A DNA stretch of 64,000 nt, from assembly GCA_012959995.1 (NCBI GenBank), contig DUCC01000010.1, positions 60,091-124,090 of the forward strand, read 5' to 3'. Below the pieces are notes generated by a model. That model searched no databases. It saw nothing but the letters and a program-made list of their open reading frames with translations, and had not been told where the DNA came from. The first letter of the stretch is position 1. Every line of letters begins with the position of its first letter. The translations under genes and the position numbers were made by a program. Shown here piece by piece: positions 37,141-45,962 of this stretch. The DNA comes from Acidimicrobiia bacterium (GTDB lineage Bacteria > Actinomycetota > Acidimicrobiia > Acidimicrobiales > MedAcidi-G1).

Positions 37141-38214
37141 ATGGTGAACATTCGCTCTTCTATGCCACAAGACTTGGCGCCCGCTGGGCTTCGCGTGGAC
37201 GACCTTTCGGTAGATTTTGATGGGCGCTCGGTGCTGCAAAACGTTTCGTTAGAGGTCGCCCCCGGAGAGATCGTGGCCTTGTTAGGGCCCAGTGGGTGCG
37301 GTAAAACCACTCTGTTGCGTAGCATGGCCGGCTTAGAGCGCCCCTTCCACGGAGCCATCACCCTCGGGGACCGCATGCTCCATGGGCCAAAAACTTTCGT
37401 AGCTCCAGAGCGGCGACGCATCGGCATGGTTTTTCAAGACAGTTCGTTGTTCCCACACCTCACGGTGAGTCAAAATGTGGCTTACGGTCTGCACCACAAA
37501 GACAAAAAAGAGTCTCGAACCCGAGAAGCATTGGCTTTGGTAGGGCTCAGTGATTTAGCCGACCGTTTGCCGGGCACCCTGTCTGGCGGCCAGCAACAGC
37601 GGGTAGCGGTAGCTCGTGCTTTAGCCCCGGAGCCTCGAGTACTTTTACTCGACGAACCATTTTCTAGCCTCGACACCACACTGCGCCATAGCGTCCGTAA
37701 CGAAATCCACCGCCTCTTGGTGTCTCTGGGCATCACCACGGTGTTTGTTACCCACGACCAAGAAGAAGCATTTATTCTCGGTGACCGGGTGGCCGTATTA
37801 CATGAGGGCAAGATCGCTCAAGTGGGCACCCCGGCGGAGCTTTACCGTCAGCCAGTAAATCGTTGGCTGGCCACCTTTGTCGGCGAAGCCAACCTGCTGA
37901 GCGTCGACGAAGCGCCGGCCGACTGTGTCACCGAGATCGGCCCGATACCCGTCACCACCCCCATCGCCGGACCGGCCGAATTGATGTTGCGCCCGGAGGA
38001 CCTCAAGGTTGCCTCGGGCACCGGCGCCACGGTGGAGTTCGTGGAGTACTACGGTCATGACGCCATGGTTCAGATTTTGCTGGCTTCAGGCACTTCGGTA
38101 CGGGTGCGCACCCACGCCGAAGAATCATTCACTCGTGGCGACGAAGTGGCTGTTTCTTATTGCGGCCCAGGAGCAACTGCTTTTCCGGTTGGTTTACCAA
38201 ATAACGATTGTTAA
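37141..38214 (+). CDS. fbpC: Ferric-iron type ABC transporter ATP-binding protein
   Basis: ATPase of an iron(III) importer, 357 aa. Walker A LLGPSGCGKTTLLRS (Lys55), Q-loop VFQDSSLFPHLTV, signature LSGGQQQRVAVARAL, Walker B VLLLDEPFSSLD and the switch His in VFVTHDQEEA are all present. A C-terminal TOBE-like regulatory domain follows (LMLRPEDLKV onward). The longer frame starts at 37096; the ATG at 37141 has the TATCCT box and is preferred. It is the first gene of a three-gene operon with a periplasmic-type binding protein and a fused permease, which gives the iron assignment. Confidence 0.9.
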   Translation: MVNIRSSMPQDLAPAGLRVDDLSVDFDGRSVLQNVSLEVAPGEIVALLGPSGCGKTTLLRSMAGLERPFHGAITLGDRMLHGPKTFVAPERRRIGMVFQDSSLFPHLTVSQNVAYGLHHKDKKESRTREALALVGLSDLADRLPGTLSGGQQQRVAVARALAPEPRVLLLDEPFSSLDTTLRHSVRNEIHRLLVSLGITTVFVTHDQEEAFILGDRVAVLHEGKIAQVGTPAELYRQPVNRWLATFVGEANLLSVDEAPADCVTEIGPIPVTTPIAGPAELMLRPEDLKVASGTGATVEFVEYYGHDAMVQILLASGTSVRVRTHAEESFTRGDEVAVSYCGPGATAFPVGLPNNDC

Positions 38215-38226
38215 GGTTACTTAACA
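38209..38226. promoter_or_regulatory. Palindromic operator candidate upstream of the ferric-binding protein gene
   Basis: Perfect inverted repeat TGTTAAGgttaCTTAACA overlapping the fbpC stop and 38 bp before the fbpA start. It includes TAAGGTTA, which fits the TWAGGTWA half-site of DtxR/IdeR boxes, while the right half does not. There is no T-run after it. A DtxR-family gene lies at the end of the operon. Confidence 0.5.
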
Positions 38227-38264
38227 CCATCACCTTGACAAGTTCCTCCCGAAAGAACTCCCCC

Positions 38265-39284
38265 ATGTTCAAACCCAAGTACTTCTTCACCCCGTTGCTG
38301 GCCTTTAGCCTGCTTTTTGGCCTAACCGCTTGTGGCGGCGATGACATCCAAACGCTTACCGTCTACTCCGGACGAAGTGAAAAACTGATTGGCCCCATCT
38401 TTGAGGCCTTCGAAGCCAGCACCGGCATAGCCCTTGAGGTTCGCTACGGCTCCTCCAACGACTTGGCCCTCGTGCTCGAAACCGAAGGCGACAAAACGCC
38501 CGCCGATGTTTTCTTGTCTCGTAGCCCCGGCCCGGTGGGTTACCTCGAAGACCAAAATGCTCTGGCCCCCCTCAGCGAAGACATTCTCAACCGAGTCAGC
38601 GCCGATCACCGCTCCCCCGACGGCAACTGGGTAGGTTTTGCCGGCCGAGGCCGGGTGCTGGTCTACAACATTGACGAAACAACCGAAGCCGAACTTCCTG
38701 CATCTGTTTTTGATCTCACCGACGAACGCTTTCGTGACCAGGTGGCCATTCCCGGCTCCAACTCTTCGTTCCAAGACTGGTTCACCATTTTCCGCCTTCG
38801 CAATGGCGACGACGCAGCCATTAACTGGCTGGACGACATGGTGGCCAACGGCGCCCTCTTTTACCCCAAAAATGGAGCCATTGTTGAAGCAGTAGGCCGC
38901 AACGAAATTCAATTTGGTCTGGTTAACCACTACTACAACTTCCAAAAAGTAGCCGCCAACGGTGACGCTCAACGCAGCGCCAACTGGGGTTTTTCAGAAG
39001 GTGACGACGGCGGCCTCATGATCATTGCCTCCGCCGCGGTACTTAACCAAAGCGATCACCAAGACTTGGCCCAAGAACTCATTGCGTTCCTTCTAAGCGA
39101 TGAGCAACAGACCTACCTCACCGAATCGGTTTACGAATACCCATTAGCCATCGGTGTTTCCCCGGCCGCCGTGTTGCCCGACACCCCAGCAGACACCGTA
39201 GGGGCCATCCCCATCGACGACGTGTCTTCTGCTTTTACTCGAACCATGGAAATCATCGAAGCCAGCGGGATACTGGACCAATGA
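38265..39284 (+). CDS. fbpA: Iron(III) ABC transporter substrate-binding lipoprotein
   Basis: Extracytoplasmic ferric-binding protein, 339 aa. It starts with a lipoprotein signal, lipobox FGLTAC with Cys23, followed by TLTVYSGRSEKLIGPIFEAFEASTG, the standard N-lobe of FbpA/FutA/IdiA proteins. GSSNDLALVLETEG, SRSPGPVGYLE and NHYYNFQ (candidate iron-ligand tyrosines) follow. Most of the protein is the two-lobed type II fold. The ATG at 38265 is chosen because the signal peptide begins there; the upstream extension lacks homology. It is flanked by the ATPase and permease. Confidence 0.93.
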   Translation: MFKPKYFFTPLLAFSLLFGLTACGGDDIQTLTVYSGRSEKLIGPIFEAFEASTGIALEVRYGSSNDLALVLETEGDKTPADVFLSRSPGPVGYLEDQNALAPLSEDILNRVSADHRSPDGNWVGFAGRGRVLVYNIDETTEAELPASVFDLTDERFRDQVAIPGSNSSFQDWFTIFRLRNGDDAAINWLDDMVANGALFYPKNGAIVEAVGRNEIQFGLVNHYYNFQKVAANGDAQRSANWGFSEGDDGGLMIIASAAVLNQSDHQDLAQELIAFLLSDEQQTYLTESVYEYPLAIGVSPAAVLPDTPADTVGAIPIDDVSSAFTRTMEIIEASGILDQ

Positions 39285-39306
39285 GTCACGCCGATGGGTA
39301 AACAAA

Positions 39307-40938
39307 ATGAGTGAACCTATCAAGCAAACAGTCGACCAACCCCGGGCAGGGACTGGCCGCCCCACACCCGCCCTCACCTTTGTAGCACTGGCCATTGCGG
39401 CCCTTTTTGCCGTACCCGGTGGCTACGTGTTATGGCGCACCGCCACCGCTCAAGTTGACCACCTTGACCTGCTTACCTCGGCGGCCACCCTTGACCCCCT
39501 CTGGCGCACTGTGCAACTGGCCGTGCTGGTTTCTACCACCGCCGCCCTGCTGGGCACCGGCCTGGCTTGGCTCACCACCCGCACCGACCTCCCTCTTAAG
39601 CGTTTTTGGCGCATTGTCGTGCCCCTGCCTTTGGTGTACCCCAGTTTTGTCGGGGCGGCCGCTTTTCTCTCGGGCTTAACCCCGGGAGGCATTGTGCACG
39701 ACCTGGCCGGCGCCATTGGCTTCGACCTCAACCTGCGACTCCACGGGTTGTTTGGCGCCTGGCTGGTGCTGACCCTGTTCACCTATCCGTATGTTTATCT
39801 GCCGGTAGCCGCCCGGTTAGCGGCCTTACCCCGCGGCCTAGAAGAAAACGCTCGCCTTCTCGGCGACCGCCCGCTCACTGTTTTTCGCCGCATTGTTTTT
39901 CCCCAAATCACTTCTTCGGTGGCTGCCGGGGCTTTGCTGGTTTTTCTCTACACGGTGAGCGATTTTGGCGCCGTGCACCTCATGCGTTTCGAAACGCTGA
40001 CCCAAACCATTTTTCGTACGCGTCTTTTTGATCAGGACCGGTCGTTCACTTTGGCTTTTTTGTTGCTCGCCCTTGCTTTGGCGGTCATCGCCACCGAACG
40101 CACGGTGGCTCGTCGGGGCGCACGGTCTACCACCATCAGCAACCAACCGGCTCTGCAGGTCCCCTTAAGGCGGAGCAAACCGCTGGCTTTAGCCATCATC
40201 AGTTTTGTGGTGGGTTTAGCGCTTTTCGCTCCGGCAATTTCTTTGGCCGATTGGGGACTATTTGGTTGGTTGCGTGATCAAAACGGCACCACCGCTTTGC
40301 GTATGGACTGGAGCGACGTTATTGGTCCTACTTGGAACACTATTTGGATCTCCCTCGTAGCGGCCGCAGCAGCCATAGCCGCCATGTTGCCTATCGCTTA
40401 TCTGCTGGCCCGCCACCGCTCTCGCACCGGCGACTTGGTCAACACAGTGGTGGTGGCTGGGTTCGCTATTCCCGGCCTTGTCGTAGCGCTTTCGCTTATT
40501 TTTTGGACCCTCCACGCTTCGCCCTTTGAGTTTCTTATCGGCAGCCTGCCGGTGCTGGTTTTTGCCTACGTGGTGCACTTCGGGGCTCAAGCCTTACGCA
40601 CCTCTCAAGTGGCGGTGTCCACCGTGCCCAAACAAATGGACGATGCCGCTCGCCTCTTAGGGGCCCGAAAATTTCGCCGCTTCTTTACCGTGGATCTGCC
40701 GCTCATGGCCCCCGGTTTAGCAGCGGGTGGCGGGTTGGTCATGTTGTCCACTATGAAAGAGTTACCAGCCACTTTGCTGGTGGCGCCCATCGGGTTCCGC
40801 ACGTTAGCTGTTGAAATTTGGAGTACTTACGAAGCGCTTTACTTACCCGAAACCGCTTTGCTGGCTTTGGTACTGGTGGGCATTAGTGCCCTACTGACTT
40901 GGCTCTTGGTGGTGCGTCGAGCCAGCCACTTGGCTTAA
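39307..40938 (+). CDS. fbpB: Iron(III) ABC transporter permease (fused two-domain type)
   Basis: Inner-membrane permease, 543 aa, with two BinT-type halves of about six helices each. The two EAA loops are visible: RLAALPRGLEENARLLGDRPL in the first half and VSTVPKQMDDAARLLGARKFRRF in the second. It fits FbpB/AfuB-type transporters that import ferric iron with the preceding ATPase and binding protein. It lies 22 bp after fbpA. Its TAA shares TTAA with the stop of the convergent regulator gene. Confidence 0.93.
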   Translation: MSEPIKQTVDQPRAGTGRPTPALTFVALAIAALFAVPGGYVLWRTATAQVDHLDLLTSAATLDPLWRTVQLAVLVSTTAALLGTGLAWLTTRTDLPLKRFWRIVVPLPLVYPSFVGAAAFLSGLTPGGIVHDLAGAIGFDLNLRLHGLFGAWLVLTLFTYPYVYLPVAARLAALPRGLEENARLLGDRPLTVFRRIVFPQITSSVAAGALLVFLYTVSDFGAVHLMRFETLTQTIFRTRLFDQDRSFTLAFLLLALALAVIATERTVARRGARSTTISNQPALQVPLRRSKPLALAIISFVVGLALFAPAISLADWGLFGWLRDQNGTTALRMDWSDVIGPTWNTIWISLVAAAAAIAAMLPIAYLLARHRSRTGDLVNTVVVAGFAIPGLVVALSLIFWTLHASPFEFLIGSLPVLVFAYVVHFGAQALRTSQVAVSTVPKQMDDAARLLGARKFRRFFTVDLPLMAPGLAAGGGLVMLSTMKELPATLLVAPIGFRTLAVEIWSTYEALYLPETALLALVLVGISALLTWLLVVRRASHLA

Positions 40939-41600
40939 GCCAAAACTAAAATACGTTCAGCAGCGAACGAGCCAACCCCAACGTGTTGATCACCGATCGC
41001 CACGGTGATGGTTCCGTCGGGCGAAACTGCCGTTACTTCGCCGATGTGGCCCGGCATGAGGGTTGATTCTTCTAAAAACTCCAACATTCCATCGGTGAAC
41101 TCTAATTCTTCGGTAATGCGACTCACCGTAAATGGCGCCCCAACAACAATTTCTGATAGCGCCTGCGACTTGGGCGGCTGGTAGTCGCTGCCCGGAATGG
41201 GGTTGCCATGCGGACAGGTGGTGGGTGTATCAAGGAACAGGTTCAGGGCCTCTTCGACCACCGGAGAAATGACGTGTTCCCATTTGCCGGCCTCGTGGTG
41301 TGCTTCGGCCCAGGAAAGTTGCAAAACATCGGTCAAAAACCGTTCGGCCAACCGGTGGCGGCGCACCACGGCTTGAGCAAGTTGTTGCCCCTCCCCAGTC
41401 AAAGAAATAGCCGACCCCTTCATATCTACTAAACCTTCCGCCTCGAGCCGTTTGATCATTTCTGAAACAGCAGGCCGAGAGACCTCCATGCGTTCGGCGA
41501 TACGGGCTTGAATAACCTCAAGGTCGTCTTCGGCTAGTTCAAAAATTGTTTCGCAATATTCTTCAAATGCGGGGTGAAATTCTGGAGTCTGGTACGCCAT
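40935..41600 (-). CDS. DtxR/MntR-family metal-dependent regulator
   Basis: Iron- or manganese-sensing repressor, 221 aa. The N-terminal winged helix-turn-helix reads VIQARIAERMEVSRPAVSEMIKRLEAEGLVD, followed by the dimerisation/metal-binding helices (LAERFLTDVLQLSWAEAHHEAGKWEHVISPVVEE) containing the family's Glu/His ligands. The CPHGNPIPG segment and a C-terminal SH3-like FeoA domain complete the DtxR architecture. It is convergent with the ferric importer and is its probable regulator (inference). An ACCTAA (TTAGGT on the other strand) sits in its own upstream region at 41628-41633. Confidence 0.93.
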   Translation of the reverse strand: MAYQTPEFHPAFEEYCETIFELAEDDLEVIQARIAERMEVSRPAVSEMIKRLEAEGLVDMKGSAISLTGEGQQLAQAVVRRHRLAERFLTDVLQLSWAEAHHEAGKWEHVISPVVEEALNLFLDTPTTCPHGNPIPGSDYQPPKSQALSEIVVGAPFTVSRITEELEFTDGMLEFLEESTLMPGHIGEVTAVSPDGTITVAIGDQHVGVGSFAAERILVLA

Positions 41601-41606
41601 AGGTGC

Positions 41607-41612
41607 ATTGTA
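41607..41612 (-). promoter_or_regulatory. Leaderless-type -10 box of DtxR-family gene
   Basis: TACAAT on the minus strand, 6 nt before the ATG at 41600; no ribosome site. Confidence 0.55.
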
Positions 41613-41690
41613 GACGTTGTGAAGGCTACCTAACAGCGAGACGTCTTTTCCGTGTAGTCATCGTCGCTTTTGATCAGCCATGCTGGTGGG

Positions 41691-43166
41691 GTGAACCTCA
41701 ACCCTCGTACTCCGGTGATCATCGGAGCCGCTCAGGTCACCGACCGAATTAGCGACCCGTCGTGTGCCCGAACCCCGCTGGAACTCATGGAAGATGCAGC
41801 CCACTCGGCGGCCGTCGATGCTCAGGCCACCCAGGCTCTTTCCTCGCTCGACACCATTGCCGTGGTCAACGGCATGTGGCGCTACCCCAACCCCGGAAAA
41901 CAACTAGCCCAAAAGATTGGCTCCCCCGGAGCTTCTTCTCTTCTGAGCGGCTATTCCGGCCATTCTCCACAATCTTTGCTCAACGAACTCGGCCAGCGCA
42001 TCCAATCTGGAAAATCAGAGATTTCCTTGCTAGTGGGCGGCGAAGCAGCGCTTACTTATCGAAAAGCAAAAAAGCTTGGCGTAGATTTAAGGTCCGACGT
42101 TGATCAATCGCTTGATGCCTGCCCGCTTTTCGAAACACCACTCGCTATGGGCTCAGACCACGAAATTTCCCGCGGGCTCCGCTCACCAATCGTGGTCTAC
42201 CCACTCATCGAATCTGCCCTTCGTGCCCACCGGGGCGAAACCTTCCAACAACACCGGCAGCGCCTCGGAAACCTTTGGGCAGGTTTCAACAAAGTGGCTG
42301 TGGGCAACCCGCATGCGGCTCGCCGAACTTTGTTGAGCGCAGAAGAAATCACCACCCCAACAACCGAAAACCGTTTCATCGGGTTTCCCTACCCCTTGAC
42401 CATGAACGCCAACAACACTGTTGACCAATCATCAGCGGTTTTGGTTACCTCTGCTGAACGAGCCATGTCTTTAGGGGTACCAAAAGAACAGTGGGTGTTT
42501 TTGCACGCCGGCACCGAAGCCCACGACAGTTCATCGCTAAGCGAGCGCAAAGAACTCCACCGCTCCCCCGCTATTCGCCTCGCCGGCCGCAAGGCCCTTG
42601 AACTGGCCGGGCTCGGGGCAACCGACCTCACCCACCTTGAGTTGTATTCTTGTTTCCCCTCGGTGGTGCAAGTTTCTTTGGCCGAACTCGAGATAAGCCA
42701 CGATCGCCCGCTGACGGTTACCGGGGGGTTGACTTTTGCAGGCGGGCCGTTAAGTAACTACAGCGGGCAAGCCATAGCGGCCTTGGTTGCGGCCCTTCGA
42801 GAAGAACCGGGACATGGTTTCTTGCATGCCAACGGGGGCTACATTACCAAACACGCTTTTGGGGTGTACAGCACGCAGCCACCAACCACCGAGGGCTTTC
42901 GCTTTTCGAACGAGCAGCCAGCAGTGGATGCGCTTCCCAACTGCACCGGTGACCCAGACTTTTCTGGCCCAGCAACCATTGAGGCCTGTACCGCCATGTT
43001 TGACCGTAGCGGCCAAGCAGAACACGGGGTTTTAGCGATGCGTTCCCCCGCCGGGGCCAGAGTTTGGGGCACCACAAATGACCCCGGGTTTCTCCAAGCC
43101 ATCACCTCGCGTGAGATGATCGGGGTTGACGCAGAACTCAACCCTGACGGCCAAGTAACTATCTAA
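41691..43166 (+). CDS. Thiolase-like acetyl-CoA acetyltransferase homolog lacking the usual Cys
   Basis: A 491-aa thiolase-superfamily protein (SCP-x-like), beginning NPRTPVIIGAAQVTDR. The position where classical thiolases have the nucleophilic Cys reads SGYSGHSPQSLLNELGQRI here, as in the non-canonical actinobacterial subgroup. Downstream segments GGEAALTYRKAKK, ELYSCFPSVVQVSLAELE, TGGLTFAGGPLSNYSGQAIAA and HANGGYITKHAFGVYST are typical, and a C-terminal OB-like domain follows. The start is GTG 41691 with CATGCT 6 nt upstream; a TTG at 41670 would add seven residues. It is 12 bp ahead of a nitronate monooxygenase. The reaction is uncertain. Confidence 0.82.
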   Translation: MNLNPRTPVIIGAAQVTDRISDPSCARTPLELMEDAAHSAAVDAQATQALSSLDTIAVVNGMWRYPNPGKQLAQKIGSPGASSLLSGYSGHSPQSLLNELGQRIQSGKSEISLLVGGEAALTYRKAKKLGVDLRSDVDQSLDACPLFETPLAMGSDHEISRGLRSPIVVYPLIESALRAHRGETFQQHRQRLGNLWAGFNKVAVGNPHAARRTLLSAEEITTPTTENRFIGFPYPLTMNANNTVDQSSAVLVTSAERAMSLGVPKEQWVFLHAGTEAHDSSSLSERKELHRSPAIRLAGRKALELAGLGATDLTHLELYSCFPSVVQVSLAELEISHDRPLTVTGGLTFAGGPLSNYSGQAIAALVAALREEPGHGFLHANGGYITKHAFGVYSTQPPTTEGFRFSNEQPAVDALPNCTGDPDFSGPATIEACTAMFDRSGQAEHGVLAMRSPAGARVWGTTNDPGFLQAITSREMIGVDAELNPDGQVTI

Positions 43167-43178
43167 CGAAAGAAAACC

Positions 43179-44312
43179 ATGCAAACACCGATTACCGAAA
43201 TGTTTGGGGTGGAGTTCCCCATTTTTGCTTTCACCCATTGCCGCGACGTGGTGGTAGCCGTCAGCAAAGCAGGGGGGCTTGGCGTACTCGGAGCAGTCGC
43301 TCATTCCGACGAAAGCCTCGAGGTGGACCTACAGTGGATCAAAGACGAGCTTGGTGATCGCCCTTTTGGGGTAGACCTAATCGTGCCGGCTAAATACGCC
43401 GGTGACCAAGACGGGGGGTTATCCCTCTCTGATGTGGCGGCCATGATCCCCGCCGAGCACCAAGATTTCCTTCAAGACCTGCTGGAACGTTACGACGTAC
43501 CCCAAGACGACCAGGCCACGCCAGGGTGGGCTACCCGGTCAGAAACCGCGCCTTTTTCGGCCAGCCGAGCCGATCAGCAGTTAGAAATTGCTTTGGCCCA
43601 TCAACCGGCCCTCATCGTAAACGCTTTAGGCCCACCTCCAGCCAGCATGATTGAACGCTGCCACCAAGAAGGGGTAAAGGTCGGGGCCCTAGCCGGCACC
43701 AAAGTTCACGCAGAGCGTAACGTCAATGCGGGGGTGGATTTCATTGTTGCTCAAGGAGCAGAGGCCGGCGGCCACACGGGCGAGATCGGCACCATGGTCT
43801 TGGTACCTGAGATCGTTGATGCGGTGGCTCCGATACCCGTTTTAGGAGCTGGGGGCATTGGCCGAGGGCGACAAATGGCGGCGGCTATGGCATTGGGAGC
43901 GGCCGGCATTTGGTGCGGGTCGGTGTGGCTAACTACCGACGAAGCCGAAACCCACCCCGTAGTGAAGCAAAAAATGTTGCAAGCCACTTCGGCAGACACC
44001 GAGCGTTCTCGTTCAATAACCGGCAAACCGGCCCGCATGCTGAGTACGGCCTGGAGCAAAGAATGGGCGCGGCCGGACACCCCTGACCCGTTGGGCATGC
44101 CGCTTCAACCTATTTTGACCAACCAGGCACAGCAGCGCATTAACCGGTCTGCTCACCATGAGGGCTCAGGGGCCGAAGATTTGGCCACCTATTTTGTGGG
44201 CCAGATTGTAGGCGAAATGAACAAAGCGAAACCCGCAGGCCAAGTAGTGATGGACATCATTGAAGAGTTCATTGAGGCCACCGAAAGTTTGGCTCGCCAA
44301 CTCGACGTTTAA
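43179..44312 (+). CDS. Nitronate monooxygenase family protein
   Basis: FMN-dependent TIM barrel of the 2-nitropropane-dioxygenase/NMO family, 377 aa. It shows ITEMFGVEFPIFAFTH at the start, AVSKAGGLGVLGA, KVGALAGTKVHAERNVNAGVDFIVAQGAEAGGHTGEIG with the catalytic His region, and LGAGGIGRGRQMAAAMALGAAGIWCG for FMN phosphate binding. A GAAAG sequence precedes the ATG. It is paired with the thiolase-like gene, so an enoyl-reductase or acyl-CoA-related role is also possible. TTAA is shared with the convergent gene. Confidence 0.88.
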   Translation: MQTPITEMFGVEFPIFAFTHCRDVVVAVSKAGGLGVLGAVAHSDESLEVDLQWIKDELGDRPFGVDLIVPAKYAGDQDGGLSLSDVAAMIPAEHQDFLQDLLERYDVPQDDQATPGWATRSETAPFSASRADQQLEIALAHQPALIVNALGPPPASMIERCHQEGVKVGALAGTKVHAERNVNAGVDFIVAQGAEAGGHTGEIGTMVLVPEIVDAVAPIPVLGAGGIGRGRQMAAAMALGAAGIWCGSVWLTTDEAETHPVVKQKMLQATSADTERSRSITGKPARMLSTAWSKEWARPDTPDPLGMPLQPILTNQAQQRINRSAHHEGSGAEDLATYFVGQIVGEMNKAKPAGQVVMDIIEEFIEATESLARQLDV

Positions 44313-45139
44313 TCCCCGACCGGTATGCGGTCCAAGTCACTGGGCAACAAAATTTCTCCGTCAAAGTGCTTTGCTGCTAAATCAACCCATTCACTTTCTG
44401 TCCCCGCAGGCGGGGCCGGCACACAGTGGTTGAGCACCAACGTAGAGACTCCTGTTCGCTGGGCGGTTTTTGCGGCATCAGCCACCGAGGAGTGGTAGTC
44501 CAGTACGTCTTTTAGTCTTTGCAGCGGGATGGCGGAAATCACTTCGTCTCGAACCACCGTTTGCACGTACACATCTGCGCCAGCGCAAAGGTCATCGAGC
44601 GCCGGGCAGGGCAGGGTGTCGCCAGCCAAAACAACTGCCTTGCCTTCTGCTTCGATCCGGTAACCCACCGTGGGGTGCACCGGCTTGTGTTCGGTGGGGG
44701 CAGCAATAATCCGTACCTCTCCATCGTCGAAGACCACACCGGATTCCACCTCGGTTACTAACACTTCTGGCGGATCACTAATGTCTTCGTGGTGGGCGAT
44801 TCTCCACCCAAAATCAGGACCCAGCATGGTGAGAGTGTCGTCAATGAATTGTTGTGTCCCCAACGGGCCAACGATGGGCAACGGCAAAGCAGGAAAACCA
44901 GTGACCCACCGAGTGGTAATCAAGTCATTGACGTCACAAACGTGATCGCTATGCATGTGAGTAATAAGCAGTCGGTCTAAACCACCAGAGGCCATGCCGG
45001 CGGCCGCTAAACGCATAAGGCAACCCCGCCCACAGTCAATAAGGAAACCCCGACCGTTAACCACCACAAGTTGCGAAGGGCCGGCTCGATGGGCATCGGG
45101 AAGGGGGCTTCCCGTACCGGTCATTACCAGCTCCATCAT
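44309..45139 (-). CDS. Metallo-beta-lactamase fold hydrolase (RNase Z/AtsA-like)
   Basis: Zinc hydrolase, 276 aa. The zinc motif is LLITHMHSDHVCDVND (H-x-H-x-D-H), with further ligands in APTEHKPVHP and VLAGDTLPCPALD and a final LNHCVPAP. The start MELVMTGTGSPLPDAHRAGPS is typical of the RNase Z/arylsulfatase-like subgroup. The frame is open to 45211 inside the upstream SDR; the ATG at 45139 (or 45136) just after the SDR stop is preferred. It is cotranscribed with that SDR. The substrate is unknown. Confidence 0.87.
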   Translation of the reverse strand: MMELVMTGTGSPLPDAHRAGPSQLVVVNGRGFLIDCGRGCLMRLAAAGMASGGLDRLLITHMHSDHVCDVNDLITTRWVTGFPALPLPIVGPLGTQQFIDDTLTMLGPDFGWRIAHHEDISDPPEVLVTEVESGVVFDDGEVRIIAAPTEHKPVHPTVGYRIEAEGKAVVLAGDTLPCPALDDLCAGADVYVQTVVRDEVISAIPLQRLKDVLDYHSSVADAAKTAQRTGVSTLVLNHCVPAPPAGTESEWVDLAAKHFDGEILLPSDLDRIPVGD

Positions 45140-45144
45140 GCGGG

Positions 45145-45915
45145 TCAGCCCAAGTGGGCGAAGGCCACCAAGCCGCCGCCGTCTACCACTACGGCTTGAC
45201 CGGTGATCCAACTCGAGGCATCGGAAGCGAGAAACAAAACTGCTTGGGCGATGTCTTCAACTTCACCGAGGCGTTTAAGCGGGTAACTTTGCGCTACCTG
45301 GTCGCCTCGACCTTCATCCCACAAGGCTCGAGCGAAGTCCGTTTTAATAAGACCAGGGCATACCGCGTTAACACGCACCCCGGGGCTTACTTCGGCGGCT
45401 AATTGCTGGGTGAGATGAATGAGCGCAGATTTGGTGATGTCGTAGGTGCCCAAAATGGGGCTGGTGGCAAAAGCACCCACCGATGAAATGTTCACCACGT
45501 TGCCGCCGTTTTCCTTCATGGAGGCCTGCCAGCAGGCTTGAGTCCAAGCCAGCGGGGCGGTCAAGTTGACTTCGAAAGTTTTTTCCCAACGAGGGATGTC
45601 GGCGTCAATAACTGGGCCGGCATAGGGGTTGGTGGCGGCATTGTTGACCAAAATGTCTACCGACCCGAAGGCGTCCATGGTGGCACCGACCACCCGTTCA
45701 ATATCTTCGGCTTTGCCCACGTGGCCAGCCACAAAAGCCACATCGGCACCGGTAGCGGCAGTTATTTCTTCGGCTGCTGCTTGGCAAGCCTCCGCTTTGC
45801 GACTGGTGATCATGACTTTGGCGCCTGCTTCGGCGAAAGCCAAAGCTATTGATTTACCGATACCGCGTGAACCGCCAGTTACCAGTGCGACTTTTCCGTT
45901 GAGTTGTGTTTCCAT
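45145..45915 (-). CDS. Short-chain dehydrogenase/reductase
   Basis: NAD(P)-dependent SDR, 256 aa from the ATG at 45915 (a GTG two codons upstream is possible). The cofactor motif is LVTGGSRGIGKSIALAFAEAG with VNNAATNPY. The catalytic residues are in NISSVGAFATSP and GTYDITKSALIHL, and PG-x-IKTDFARALW follows. It ends 5 bp before the metallo-beta-lactamase gene. TAGGGT lies 8 nt before the ATG. The neighbouring acyl-CoA ligase suggests acyl/alcohol metabolism (inference). Confidence 0.91.
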   Translation of the reverse strand: METQLNGKVALVTGGSRGIGKSIALAFAEAGAKVMITSRKAEACQAAAEEITAATGADVAFVAGHVGKAEDIERVVGATMDAFGSVDILVNNAATNPYAGPVIDADIPRWEKTFEVNLTAPLAWTQACWQASMKENGGNVVNISSVGAFATSPILGTYDITKSALIHLTQQLAAEVSPGVRVNAVCPGLIKTDFARALWDEGRGDQVAQSYPLKRLGEVEDIAQAVLFLASDASSWITGQAVVVDGGGLVAFAHLG

Positions 45916-45962
45916 AGGCACCGACCCTAGTCAGTGCCCCGGCTTTGCTCGGTAGCGGGCGC

